DNA from: Armatimonadota bacterium
Lineage (GTDB): Bacteria > Sysuimicrobiota > Sysuimicrobiia > Sysuimicrobiales > Humicultoraceae
NCBI GenBank assembly: GCA_031459715.1
Contig: JAVKIA010000009.1
Location: 1 to 64,000 of the forward strand
Length of the DNA: 64,000 bases
Reading direction: 5' to 3'
The notes under the pieces are model-generated. The model saw only the letters and a program-made list of their open reading frames with translations, ran no database searches and was not told the DNA's origin. Of the stretch, positions 15,012-23,916 are shown one piece after another (the stretch's first letter is position 1; the number at the start of each line of letters is the position of its first letter). A program made the translations under genes and the position numbers.

Positions 15012-17069
15012 TCAGGCGTGGAGCGTGCGGAGGAAGAACAGGCCGATCGCCAGGCTCAGTGCGACCAACACGGTCAGTCCGAAAATCATCTGGAGAACCG
15101 GCAGGCGCAGCACCATCCCCAGGATCAGGCCGCCCCCGACGAGGACCAGCATCCCCAGGGAGAGCAGCAGCCACCTGTCCAGCAGCGTGGGCCGCGCCAC
15201 GAAGCGCTGCTCCACCTGCGGCCTCGCTTCCGAGAGGTAGAAGGGCACATCGGTGAGCACCGTAACCCGCGTGCCGGATCTCCGGCGGAAGAAGAGAGCC
15301 GCCTTGATCAACAGCGCATTCTGATTGTGCAGCAGGAAGTGCCACCAGCGGGCAGGCACGAATTCAGGCAGGACGACGGTGAGCTGCTGATCGAAGCCCA
15401 CCTCCCATTCCAGGTCGTTCAAGTACTGCAGGAAGGGCCCAACGACGGAGCGGTAGGGCGATTCCAGGACCGTCAGCGGAATCCCCATCCCCCAGTGTTC
15501 CCACTTCGCCCGGACCTCCGCGGTTTCTCGCGGGTCCATATCCACCAGGACGGCGGTCACGTCCTTGCTCAGCGACTGCGCATAGCGCAGCGCCGGCAGA
15601 ACGCTTTGATTGATCCCGGAGACGGGGACCACCACCTTGTGCTGCAAGCCGGCCGTGGGCAGGCGCGCCCCCTCCAGCGACAGCTGCCGGGCCACGTCCC
15701 GGTAGTGCAGCCAGACGCTCCGCATGAACCAGATCAGCGCCGGGACCAGGAGCGCGACGATCCAGGCGCCCTGAGCAAACTTGGCCATCACCACAACCAC
15801 CAGGACGATGGCCGTGGCCACCGCCCCGAGGAGGTTGAAGATGATACTGTGAGCCCAACCCCGGCCGCGCTCCCGCCACCACTTCCGGACCATGCCGCTC
15901 TGTGAGAGGGTGAACGAGACGAAGACCCCCACCGCGTACAGCGGGATCAGTTGGTGCGTGCTGGCATCGAAGACGTAGATGAGCAGACCGGAGAGGAATG
16001 CGAGCAGGAGGATGCCGTTGCCGAACACGAGCCGGTCCCCCAGGTTGGCGAACTGCCGGGGGAAGAAGCGGTCACGGGCCAGGATGGAGGCGAGCCGGGG
16101 AAAGTCGGCAAAACTGGTGTTCGCTGCCAGGATCAGAATCGAGGCCGTCGCCGCCTGCGTGAGGTAGTAGCCCAGTCCGCCCCCAAAGACCGCCCGTGCC
16201 AATTGCGACACGACGGTCTCGTGTGCCGTGGGCACAATGCCCAGATGCTGGGACAGGTAGGTGATCCCGAGGAACAGCACGCCCAGGATCGCCCCCATCC
16301 AGATCAGGGTGATTCCGGCGTTGCGCGACTCCGGGGGACGAAACGCCATGACCCCATTGCTGATGGCCTCGACACCGGTCATGGCCGCCGAGCCGGAGGC
16401 GAAGGCGCGCAGGATCAGGAACAGGGTGAGGGGTTGAAACGCTGCAGGCACCGCCGGGGGCAGCCGCGGGGGGAGCGCGGGCGTCCCCCAGGTACGCAAG
16501 ACGCCCAGAACCACCAAGGTCAGCATGATTCCGATGAACAGGTACGTGGGCACGCTGAAGACCGTGCCGGACTCACGCACACCGCGTAGGTTGACCACGG
16601 CAATCAACGCCACCGCAGCCAACGCCAGCGCGACCCGACGGGAGAACAGACCGGGGATTGCAGAGGTGATGGCCGCCACGCCAGCGGAGACACTGACAGA
16701 GACCGTCAGCACGTAGTCGATCATGAGCGCGGCGGCGGCCACAAGCCCGAACCACACTCCCAGGTTGGCGTGCGCCACAATGTACGCGCCGCCGCCGCCG
16801 GGATACGCGTGCACTGTCTGGAAGTAGGAGAAGACCACGATGGCCAGCACGCTGGTAATCGCCAGCGAGACTGGCCAGGCCAGTCGCAGCGCCGACGGTC
16901 CGGCCAGCATCAGGGCCAGCAGGATTTCCTCCGTGGCGTAGGCCGACGAGGAGAGGGCGTCGGAGGAGAATACCGCCAGTCCCTGGATCTTGTTGAGCCG
17001 CTCGTGGACGATCCGACGTGTGGGCAGCGGGGGCCCCAGGAGCACCCGCTTCACCTGGCTCAGTGGCAT
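15012..17069 (-). CDS. KimA-like potassium uptake permease (APC superfamily)
   Basis: 685 residues: about 12 membrane segments followed by a cytoplasmic C-terminal domain of roughly 200 residues. The N-terminus matches Bacillus KimA (YdaO): LNKIQGLAVFSSDALSSSAY, then AYPGGGGAYIVAHANLG and IDYVLTVSVSVSAG. KimA is a K+/H+ symporter inhibited by c-di-AMP. The aspartate and tyrosine in SSDALSSSAY and the DY pair in IDYVLTV fall in the conserved substrate-site segments. It follows hppA by 18 bases, so both share one transcript, and the c-di-AMP receptor DarA is encoded at 55932. A generic amino-acid permease is the alternative. Confidence 0.78.
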   Translation of the reverse strand: MPLSQVKRVLLGPPLPTRRIVHERLNKIQGLAVFSSDALSSSAYATEEILLALMLAGPSALRLAWPVSLAITSVLAIVVFSYFQTVHAYPGGGGAYIVAHANLGVWFGLVAAAALMIDYVLTVSVSVSAGVAAITSAIPGLFSRRVALALAAVALIAVVNLRGVRESGTVFSVPTYLFIGIMLTLVVLGVLRTWGTPALPPRLPPAVPAAFQPLTLFLILRAFASGSAAMTGVEAISNGVMAFRPPESRNAGITLIWMGAILGVLFLGITYLSQHLGIVPTAHETVVSQLARAVFGGGLGYYLTQAATASILILAANTSFADFPRLASILARDRFFPRQFANLGDRLVFGNGILLLAFLSGLLIYVFDASTHQLIPLYAVGVFVSFTLSQSGMVRKWWRERGRGWAHSIIFNLLGAVATAIVLVVVVMAKFAQGAWIVALLVPALIWFMRSVWLHYRDVARQLSLEGARLPTAGLQHKVVVPVSGINQSVLPALRYAQSLSKDVTAVLVDMDPRETAEVRAKWEHWGMGIPLTVLESPYRSVVGPFLQYLNDLEWEVGFDQQLTVVLPEFVPARWWHFLLHNQNALLIKAALFFRRRSGTRVTVLTDVPFYLSEARPQVEQRFVARPTLLDRWLLLSLGMLVLVGGGLILGMVLRLPVLQMIFGLTVLVALSLAIGLFFLRTLHA

Positions 17070-17087
17070 GGCCTCGCCTTTCCCGCC

Positions 17088-19445
17088 TCAGCCCTCCGCC
17101 GTGGGGACGCTGGCCACCGGGGCCTCCCTGGCCTGAAGAGCTGCCCTCCGGCTCAAGAATACTGCCGTAGCGATGGTGAGGACCGCGAGGACGACGACGA
17201 TCCCGCGCGTCGTGGCAGTGAGCGGCTGGATGATGACCGGCGCGATCAGAATCGCCACCAGGTTCATCACCTTGATCAGCGGGTTGAGGGCGGGACCGGC
17301 GGTGTCCTTGAGTGGGTCGCCCACGGTGTCACCGATGACTCCGGCCTTGTGCGCGTCCGACCCCTTCCCGCCGAGGTACCCGCCTTCGATCTTCTTCTTG
17401 GCGTTATCCCAGGCCCCGCCGGTGTTGGCCATGAAGACCGCCAGCAACTGCGCGGTGAGGATGGCTCCGGCCAGGTAGCCCCCCAGGGCGGAAGCACCCA
17501 GCCCGAACCCCACCAGGACCGGGGCGCCGATGGCCAACATGGCCGGGCTCAGCAGCTCCCGCTGTGCTGCGCGCGTTACGATGTCCACACTCCGGGAGTA
17601 GTCGGGGCGGGCCGTGCCGGCCATCAGCCCCGGGATCTCGCGGAACTGCCGCCGGACCTCCTCCACGACCAGGAACGCCGACCGTCCCACGGCGCGAATC
17701 AGGAAGGCCGAGACCAGGAACGGCACTGCTCCCCCGATCAGCAGTCCGATGAAGACCTGGGGGAGATTAACCTGGATGCCGATCCGGCTGACCACCTCAG
17801 TGACCTGCTCCCCGACCTGCCGCAGCTGCTCGGTGGTCACAAAGAGGCGGGCCTCATCCACAAACGAGCGAAACAGCGCGATGGCCGCCACCACCGCAGT
17901 GGCGATGGCGAACCCCTTGGTCAGCGCCTTGGTGGTGTTGCCCACCGCGTCCAGGCGGGCCACGATGCGGCCGGCCAGGGTCTGGCCGCCTCTCTCCACG
18001 CCCGACATCTCGAAGATGCCGTTGGCATTGTCCACGATGGGCCCGTAGGTGTCCATGGCCAGGATGAATCCCGTGGTGGTCAGCAGCCCCAGGCCGGCCA
18101 GCGCGATCCCGTAAGCGGCCAGGGCCACGCTGCCGCCGAAGATGGCCATGGAGCCGAAGATGGTGGCGGCGATGGCCACGATGGCCCAGACGCTGCTCTC
18201 CAGGCCAAAGCCCATGCCCGTCAGCAGCATGGTGGCCGGACCGGTGCGGGTGGCGTAGGCGATCTCGCCCACGGGGGCACGGTCCTCGTGGGTGAAGTAC
18301 TCGGTGAGCCATCCAATGACCACAGCCAGGACGATCCCCATCAGCGTGGCCCAGAAGAAGCGGAAGTCCGGCGCGCCGGTGGTGGGGTCCCGCAGGTAGA
18401 GATAGTTCACCACCAGGAACCCGGCGGCGGACACCAGCGCGGAGATCCAGAAGCCGATATTGATGGGGCGCATGGGGTCGCCCACTGCCTCATCCTTCCC
18501 CCGGACCGACCAGGTTCCCACCAGGGAGGCGAAGACCCCGATGGCGCGCACTACCAGCGGGTAGATGATCAATTTCAACGCGAAGGCGCTGGCCACCGCC
18601 GGTCCCCCGTAGCGGGCCACGAAGGCCGGATCCAGCAGGGTGGCGGCTCCCAGGATGATGGCGGCCACCAGGGTGACCTCGTAACTCTCGAAGACGTCGG
18701 CGGCCATGCCGGCGCAGTCCCCCACGTTGTCCCCCACGTTGTCGGCGATCACGGCGGCATTGCGCGGGTCGTCCTCGGGGATGCCCACCTCGACCTTCCC
18801 CACCAGGTCGGCGCCCACATCTGCGGCCTTGGTGTAGATGCCGCCGCCCACGCGCATGAACGCCGCCACCAGTGACCCGCCAAAACCGAAGCCGACCAGC
18901 ACCCGCATGGCGTTCTCGCGGAAGAGCATGAACATCACAGTGGCGCCCACCAGTCCCAGCCCCACCGTGAACATGCCCGAGATTGTCCCGGCCTGGAAGG
19001 CAATCTCCAGCGCCTCGCGGTAGCTGCGGCGCGCCGCGCTGGCCACCCGCACGTTTCCCTGCACGGCCGAGGTCATCCCTACCCGGCCGGCGCCGTAGGA
19101 GGCCAAGCAGCCCAGCAGGAAGGCCCCGGCTACCCCGATGGCCAGCGTCGGGTTCTCAGCGTAGATGGGGCGGTAGAGGAGATAAAGGCCCGCCGTGAGC
19201 AGGATGATAACGGGCAGCATGGTGCGCAGTTGTCGGTTCAGGTAGGCCAGCGCCCCCTCCTGGATGGCTCCCGCCACCGCCTGCATCGTCGGCGTCCCCG
19301 GATCACGGCGCACCACGCGCGCCCGCAGCCACCCGCCGTAGAGTAGCGCCAGCAGTGCCGCCACCAGCACGGCCCACAGCAGGAGGTTCTCCAGGGGGCC
19401 GAAGTGGGGCAGGGTCAGTGCCCGTTCGCTTACGCCTTCAGTCAT
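17088..19445 (-). CDS. hppA: Membrane-bound K+-independent ion-pumping pyrophosphatase
   Basis: 785 residues with about 16 membrane helices. Catalytic acidic motifs: GGGIYTKAADVGADLVGKVE, then EDDPRNAAVIADNVGDNVGD, and NTGGAWDNAKK with the C-terminal GDTVGDPLKDTAGP. The determinant segment reads GNTTKALTKG. Lysine at this place (rather than alanine) marks the K+-independent class. Proton pumping is most likely, but Na+ versus H+ was not resolved. It couples pyrophosphate hydrolysis to a membrane ion gradient, which could drive the KimA-like symporter encoded just downstream. The ATG at 19445 has GGGAGAGG upstream; the TTG two codons earlier is less suitable. Confidence 0.93.
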   Translation of the reverse strand: MTEGVSERALTLPHFGPLENLLLWAVLVAALLALLYGGWLRARVVRRDPGTPTMQAVAGAIQEGALAYLNRQLRTMLPVIILLTAGLYLLYRPIYAENPTLAIGVAGAFLLGCLASYGAGRVGMTSAVQGNVRVASAARRSYREALEIAFQAGTISGMFTVGLGLVGATVMFMLFRENAMRVLVGFGFGGSLVAAFMRVGGGIYTKAADVGADLVGKVEVGIPEDDPRNAAVIADNVGDNVGDCAGMAADVFESYEVTLVAAIILGAATLLDPAFVARYGGPAVASAFALKLIIYPLVVRAIGVFASLVGTWSVRGKDEAVGDPMRPINIGFWISALVSAAGFLVVNYLYLRDPTTGAPDFRFFWATLMGIVLAVVIGWLTEYFTHEDRAPVGEIAYATRTGPATMLLTGMGFGLESSVWAIVAIAATIFGSMAIFGGSVALAAYGIALAGLGLLTTTGFILAMDTYGPIVDNANGIFEMSGVERGGQTLAGRIVARLDAVGNTTKALTKGFAIATAVVAAIALFRSFVDEARLFVTTEQLRQVGEQVTEVVSRIGIQVNLPQVFIGLLIGGAVPFLVSAFLIRAVGRSAFLVVEEVRRQFREIPGLMAGTARPDYSRSVDIVTRAAQRELLSPAMLAIGAPVLVGFGLGASALGGYLAGAILTAQLLAVFMANTGGAWDNAKKKIEGGYLGGKGSDAHKAGVIGDTVGDPLKDTAGPALNPLIKVMNLVAILIAPVIIQPLTATTRGIVVVLAVLTIATAVFLSRRAALQAREAPVASVPTAEG

Positions 19446-19501
19446 GTGCAACCTCTCCCGAACAGCCTCGTCCGGGCGGACGGGTTTCAGTCAGCGTTCC
19501 T

Positions 19502-19532
19502 AGTGTACACCCGGCCTGCAGCAGCCGGGCAA
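19502..19532 (-). promoter_or_regulatory. Candidate promoter of hppA-kimA
   Basis: TTGCCC (19532-19527) with TGTACA at 17 bases or TACACT (19507-19502) at 19 bases gives a moderate sigma-70 match, about 55 bases before the hppA start. Bases 19510-19532 can also form a GC-rich hairpin. Confidence 0.4.
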
Positions 19533-19589
19533 CCGTGATGGTGGTCACGGACATGAGCTTCGGCAGGAGGCAGGGGACTGCGGGGGGTA

Positions 19590-21134
19590 TCAGCGGAGCG
19601 AGCCGGCCTCCATTGCCTCCTTGGCTTCCGCGGGCGGGCGGGCCCGCCGCCACAGCGGCCGGAGAGCGGGTAGGGCGAAGAGCAGAGCGGCGGCGAGGAA
19701 GAAGCCCAGGGCGATGGGGCGGCCGAGGAAGATGGCCGGGGACCCCCGCCCCATGATCAACGTCTGCCGCAGCGCCTGCTCCGTCATGTCCCCCAGCACC
19801 AGGGCCACCACCAGCGGGGCCAGCGGGTAGCCCAGCTTCTTGAAGAGGTAGCCGGCCACCCCCGATCCCAGCATGATCCACAGGTCCAGGATCTGGTTGT
19901 TGGCGGCGTAGGCGCCGATGCTGGACATGATTACAATCAGCGGGGCCAGGATGCCAAACGGGATGCGGTTGATGGCAGCAAAGGCCGGCACCAGTGTGAG
20001 CACTATGAGCACGCCGATGACGTTGGCGATATACATCGAACCGATCAGTCCCCATACAAACTCCCGCTGCGTCTGGAAGAGCAGCGGCCCGGGGTTCAGC
20101 CCCCAGATGAAGAACCCCGCCAGCATCACTGCGGCGGTGGGCGAACCGGGGATGCCCAGGGTGACCATGGGCAACAGCGCCCCGATGCCCGCAGAGTGCG
20201 CGGCCGTCTCCGGGGCCACCACCCCCTCCACCTCCCCCTTGCCGAAGCGCTCCGGGTGCGGGCTGAACTGGCGGGCCAGGCCGTAGCTCATGAAGGAGGC
20301 CGGTGTGGCCCCGGTCCCGGGCAGGACACCGATCCAGAAGCCCAGGATCGTGCTGCGGACGATGGTGGCGGCGTAGCGCGGAAACTGCCTCCATGTCTCC
20401 ACCAGGTCCCGGAAGCTGAGCCGGGCGCGGATGCCTTCCAGGCGCAGGCCCTCCTCCACGGTGAGGAAGATCTCCCCCAGCCCGAACAGGCCGATGGCGA
20501 TGACCACGAAGTTGACCCCGCTCTGCAGGGAGATCAGGCCGAAGTTCATCCGCGGCTGGCCGGTGACGATGTCGAAGCCGACCGTGCTCAACAGCAGCCC
20601 CAGCAGCGTCATCAGGACGGTTTTCACCGGGTTTCCCCCTCCCAGCCCGGTGAAGGTGGCGAAGGCCAGCAGGAGGACGGCGAAGTTCTCCGGCGGCCCA
20701 AACCGCAGCGCAAGCTCCGCCAGCGGGGGAGCAAAGAACGTGAAGAGGATGATCGACACCAGCGCGCCGATAAACGACGAGGTGAAGGCTGCGGTCAGGG
20801 CGATTCCCGGCTTGCCCTGCTTGGCCAGGGGGTGGCCGTCGAAAGTGGTGGCCACGGACCATGGTTCGCCGGGAATGTTGAAAAGGATGGAGGTGATGGC
20901 GCCGCCGAAGATGGCGCCCCAGTAGACCGAGGCCAGCAGGATGATCGCCGAGGTCGGCTGCAGGGTGAAGGTGAGGGGCAGGAGCAGGGCCACCCCATTG
21001 GTGCCGCCGAGCCCCGGGAGGACACCGATGGCCGTCCCCAGGATCAGCCCCACCACCGCCACGGTCATGTTGAAGGGGGTAAGGGCTACCCCCAGCCCGA
21101 AGAGCAGGTCGTTGAAGACTGACAGCAGCGGCAT
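19590..21134 (-). CDS. tctA: Tripartite tricarboxylate transporter permease TctA
   Basis: 514 residues, large membrane subunit with about 12 helices. The signature GLILGTAIGVLPGLGGTNG lies near the N-terminus and GVLPGTGATPASFMSYGLAR in the second half. SILFNIPGEPWSVATTFDGHP is also family-typical. It imports carboxylates together with TctB and the TctC binding protein. Position downstream of the oxalate oxidoreductase genes suggests a dicarboxylate such as oxalate as cargo (inference). Confidence 0.93.
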   Translation of the reverse strand: MPLLSVFNDLLFGLGVALTPFNMTVAVVGLILGTAIGVLPGLGGTNGVALLLPLTFTLQPTSAIILLASVYWGAIFGGAITSILFNIPGEPWSVATTFDGHPLAKQGKPGIALTAAFTSSFIGALVSIILFTFFAPPLAELALRFGPPENFAVLLLAFATFTGLGGGNPVKTVLMTLLGLLLSTVGFDIVTGQPRMNFGLISLQSGVNFVVIAIGLFGLGEIFLTVEEGLRLEGIRARLSFRDLVETWRQFPRYAATIVRSTILGFWIGVLPGTGATPASFMSYGLARQFSPHPERFGKGEVEGVVAPETAAHSAGIGALLPMVTLGIPGSPTAAVMLAGFFIWGLNPGPLLFQTQREFVWGLIGSMYIANVIGVLIVLTLVPAFAAINRIPFGILAPLIVIMSSIGAYAANNQILDLWIMLGSGVAGYLFKKLGYPLAPLVVALVLGDMTEQALRQTLIMGRGSPAIFLGRPIALGFFLAAALLFALPALRPLWRRARPPAEAKEAMEAGSLR

Positions 21135-21137
21135 GGC

Positions 21138-21617
21138 CTATCGCCCGTAAAGGAAGTATTCTAGAACGACCCCCTTGGGCAGGGGGAGGAGGAACCACTT
21201 CTCGAAGATCAGGAACAGAACCAGCGGCACCAGGACACTGACCGGCAGGATGGTATGCCAGCGGTGCCGTCCCACCAGCCAGGTGTACCCCGCCAGGTAG
21301 AGCGCGCCTCCCAGGTAGATTCCCAGGTAGTCCACCAGGGCCACGACGGCGGCCATGGGCAGGAAGACGGCCAGCAGGGGCTTCCAGGCTCCAGAGGGGA
21401 TGAAGGGCGCGCCGCCCTCCTCGGTCAGAGGCGCGCGCAGGCCCTGCCCCAGCAGGATCACGGCGCAGACAGCAACCCCCACCGCCAGCCAGAAGGGAAA
21501 GAACCCGGCTCCCGGACCCACCGCCGTCCAGCCGATGGGCAGCCGCAGCGCCTGGCGCAGCAAGGCGCCCGCCCCCAGGGAGAGGGCCAGGGCCATCAGT
21601 ATCTCCGCCCGCCGCAT
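21138..21617 (-). CDS. tctB: Tripartite tricarboxylate transporter small permease TctB
   Basis: 159 residues with four hydrophobic helices, the size and layout of TctB. VGPGAGFFPFWLAVGVAV is the typical TctB stretch after the first helix. ATG at 21617 (MRRAEILMALALS) has AGAGGCGAC upstream; the frame is open further up but without a good ribosome site. It ends three bases before tctA starts. Confidence 0.88.
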   Translation of the reverse strand: MRRAEILMALALSLGAGALLRQALRLPIGWTAVGPGAGFFPFWLAVGVAVCAVILLGQGLRAPLTEEGGAPFIPSGAWKPLLAVFLPMAAVVALVDYLGIYLGGALYLAGYTWLVGRHRWHTILPVSVLVPLVLFLIFEKWFLLPLPKGVVLEYFLYGR

Positions 21618-21664
21618 GTCGCCTCTAGTGTGGCGGGGGAGCCTGTAGCCCCCCGCCACTTCTG

Positions 21665-22702
21665 CTAAGGTTTGGGCGCCAGACCGCCCTTGACCATCAG
21701 GTCGATCACCGTCCTGTCCTTCTGCTCCAGCCAGGCCACGTACTGCGGCCCGGTGAGGAACGCCTTGGTGAACGCGCCACGCTCGATGAAGTCCGCCATC
21801 TCCGGGGTGTCCATCAGCCTGGCAAAGACATCGCGGTAGAAAGCGGCGGCCTCAGCGGGCATGTCCTTGGGACCGAAGATGCCGCGCAGCATCTGGTACT
21901 CGATAGGAAAGCCCAGCTCCTTCATGGTGGGGATGTCCCCCCAGGCTGTGTTACCCACCACCGGCTTCCGCAGGGGGACGCGCTCGCTGGCGAAGATGGC
22001 CAGCGGCCGCAACCGCCCGCCTTCCCAGTGGCCGACCATCTCCAGGGGGTTGTTCACGGTGAAGTCCACCTGCTTGCCCACCAGGGCAGCGGCCACCGCT
22101 CCACCGCCGGGGAAGGGCACATAGGTGAAGTCCACGCCCCAGGCCTGCTCCAGCATTACCATGATGATCTCGTCCTCCTGTTTGGATCCTGTGCCGGCCA
22201 TCTTGATGCTCCCCCGGGGCGCCGCCCTGGCCGCGGCGTGGAACTCCGCCACCGTCTTCCAGGGGGAGTCGTTGTGCACCGTAAGGACGAAGTTGTCCAG
22301 CAACAGCCGGGCGATGGGGGTGAGGCTGCGCCAGGTGAAGCGCGTGCCGTCCCGGTTGCGGATAACCTGGGCCACGGGGGTGGCAAAGAGGTTGTCCAGG
22401 GTGATGAGGATGGTGTGCGAGTCCCCCGCCTTGTCCACCAGGAAGAGAAACGCCTGGGCCCCGGCACCCGCCGGCCGGTTCACCGGAATGAAGGGCTGCG
22501 GGGAGAGGCGGTACTTCTCGATGAGCGGGGACATGAAGCGCGCCTGCTGGTCGGCGCCCCCGCCGGTCCCTGCGGGGATGGTGAACTCCACAGGCCGGCG
22601 GGGGGTAAAGGCTGAGGCTCCCGCAACCGGCCCGGGCGGTGCGACCAGCCCCACCAGCAGCACCAGCACCACAGCCAGCCGTAAGGGCAGTTTCCGACTC
22701 AC
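21665..22702 (-). CDS. tctC: Tripartite tricarboxylate transporter substrate-binding protein TctC
   Basis: 345 residues with an N-terminal signal peptide (LPLRLAVVLVLLVGLVAPP). The mature part shows PVEFTIPAGTGGGADQQAR, a variant of the TctC PVTIVVPFAPGG ligand loop, and ends with the usual helical tail. The unusual TGGGADQQ loop may reflect a small dicarboxylate. The second GTG, at 22702, sits eight bases after GGAGG and is preferred over the GTG at 22711. First gene of tctCBA, after the terminator that ends the oxidoreductase genes. Confidence 0.88.
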   Translation of the reverse strand: MSRKLPLRLAVVLVLLVGLVAPPGPVAGASAFTPRRPVEFTIPAGTGGGADQQARFMSPLIEKYRLSPQPFIPVNRPAGAGAQAFLFLVDKAGDSHTILITLDNLFATPVAQVIRNRDGTRFTWRSLTPIARLLLDNFVLTVHNDSPWKTVAEFHAAARAAPRGSIKMAGTGSKQEDEIIMVMLEQAWGVDFTYVPFPGGGAVAAALVGKQVDFTVNNPLEMVGHWEGGRLRPLAIFASERVPLRKPVVGNTAWGDIPTMKELGFPIEYQMLRGIFGPKDMPAEAAAFYRDVFARLMDTPEMADFIERGAFTKAFLTGPQYVAWLEQKDRTVIDLMVKGGLAPKP

Positions 22703-22778
22703 CTTCCTCACCTCCGACGCTGGAGTGATCCTGCTTGCTCCACCCTGCCGGGCGAAAGCCTATTCTTAAGTGCATCAG

Positions 22779-22837
22779 TCAAAAATTGATAAACGCGAAG
22801 CCCGTCTGCTGCAACGGCTCGCGGCGAACGGGCTTCG
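22779..22837 (-). terminator. Rho-independent terminator after the oxalate oxidoreductase genes
   Basis: Minus-strand CGAAGCCCGT (22837-22828) and ACGGGCTTCG (22805-22796) form a perfect 10-base stem, followed by CGTTTATCAATTTTTG. Readthrough into tctCBA is possible because the U tract is interrupted. No convincing promoter was found in the rest of this 163-base gap. Confidence 0.7.
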
Positions 22838-22874
22838 TCACTCACCGGATTCCTCGCCGGCTCAAGCCTGCCTC

Positions 22875-23900
22875 TCAGTCCGGACTCCTCCCGTTGGTGA
22901 TCTCGCTGGCAAAGGGTATGACCCCGGGGATGATCCAGCGCTCCCACATCTCGTCGACCTTGGCCTGGAAGTAGTCGATGTCGTCGTCGGTAAAGTGGGC
23001 GAAGCGCCCCTGCCGCACCAGGTAGTCGCGCACCGGCCGGCGCTTCGACCGTCCCTGGGCGATGCCTTTGGTCCGACCGTACAACTTCAGTTTGTGGTCC
23101 TCCACCTCGTAGAGGGGCCAGATGCCGCACTCCACGGCCAGCTCGCCCAGCTCGTGGGAGAGCATGGGGTCGTAGTCCCATCCCTTGGGGCAGGGGTCCA
23201 GGGAGTGGATGAAGGTGGGGCCGCCGATGGAGAGAGCCTTGCGCACGCGGTTCATCATCTCTACGGCGTAGCTGGCGCAAACGGTGGCCACATAGCGGCA
23301 GGAGGGATGGCCGGCGGCCAGCATCCCGGCCACGTTCTTCTTCCAGCGCTGGTGCAGGATGCGCTTGGCCGTCCCCGGAGGGCTGAAGGTGGTGTGCGCG
23401 CCGTAAGGGGTGAGGCCGGAGAGCTGGATGTCGGTGTTGGCGTAGGACTCGTTGTCGTAGAGGAGGATGAGGAAGTTGTACTCGGTGTGGGTGAGGGCGG
23501 CGGAGATGGCCGACAGACCCATGTCCGCACCCCCCCCATCCCCGCAGAATGCGATGACGTTGATGGGCTCGGTGGGCAGCTTCCCCTTGCGCATCAGTGC
23601 CCGCAGGGCGGCGGCCGTGCCCAGCCCGGCGGAGCCGCTGGACCCAAGCTGCGTGTGCATCCAGGGGACCACCCAGGAGGTGCTGTAGTAGGTGGTGTTG
23701 GCCACGTACATGCACCCCGTGGACCCCAGGACGATGGTCCGCGGTCCGGCCGCCTTGACCATCAGCCTCATCACCAGGGCGGACTCGCAGCCCTGGCACG
23801 TGCGGTGGCCGGAGGTGAAGTACTCCCCCAGCGGCACCTTCTTCACGCCCTTAAAGGGCTCCAGGGTGGGGAGCGGGGTGGTGGCGATGGCCTCGGCCAT
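22875..23900 (-). CDS. Oxalate oxidoreductase (2-oxoacid:ferredoxin oxidoreductase family), beta subunit
   Basis: 341 residues. Thiamine-diphosphate-binding subunit: CQGCESALVMRL supplies cluster cysteines, SSGSAGLGTAAALRAL and FCGDGGGADMGLSAISAAL form the ThDP/Mg site, and YDNESYANTDIQLSGLTPYG is the conserved loop of this family. It also carries VATVCASYAVEM and DPCPKGWDY. Works with the alpha and fused gamma-delta subunits to split its 2-oxoacid and pass two electrons to ferredoxin. Oxalate specificity is assigned from the alpha subunit. The ATG at 23900 follows GGAGGAGTGAGTACC; a GTG three codons upstream is too close to the ribosome site. Confidence 0.85.
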   Translation of the reverse strand: MAEAIATTPLPTLEPFKGVKKVPLGEYFTSGHRTCQGCESALVMRLMVKAAGPRTIVLGSTGCMYVANTTYYSTSWVVPWMHTQLGSSGSAGLGTAAALRALMRKGKLPTEPINVIAFCGDGGGADMGLSAISAALTHTEYNFLILLYDNESYANTDIQLSGLTPYGAHTTFSPPGTAKRILHQRWKKNVAGMLAAGHPSCRYVATVCASYAVEMMNRVRKALSIGGPTFIHSLDPCPKGWDYDPMLSHELGELAVECGIWPLYEVEDHKLKLYGRTKGIAQGRSKRRPVRDYLVRQGRFAHFTDDDIDYFQAKVDEMWERWIIPGVIPFASEITNGRSPD

Positions 23901-23916
23901 GGTACTCACTCCTCCT

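Noticed and set aside
16770-18875. Long plus-strand frame opposite hppA and kimA; similar ones at 24115-26733 and 56885-58645.
   Set aside because: Antisense shadows of well-conserved genes, with composition typical of reverse-strand reading and no ribosome sites.
22741-22800. TTGACT near 22780 as a promoter for tctCBA.
   Set aside because: No -10 lies at acceptable spacing, and the hexamer is part of the U-rich end of the preceding terminator.
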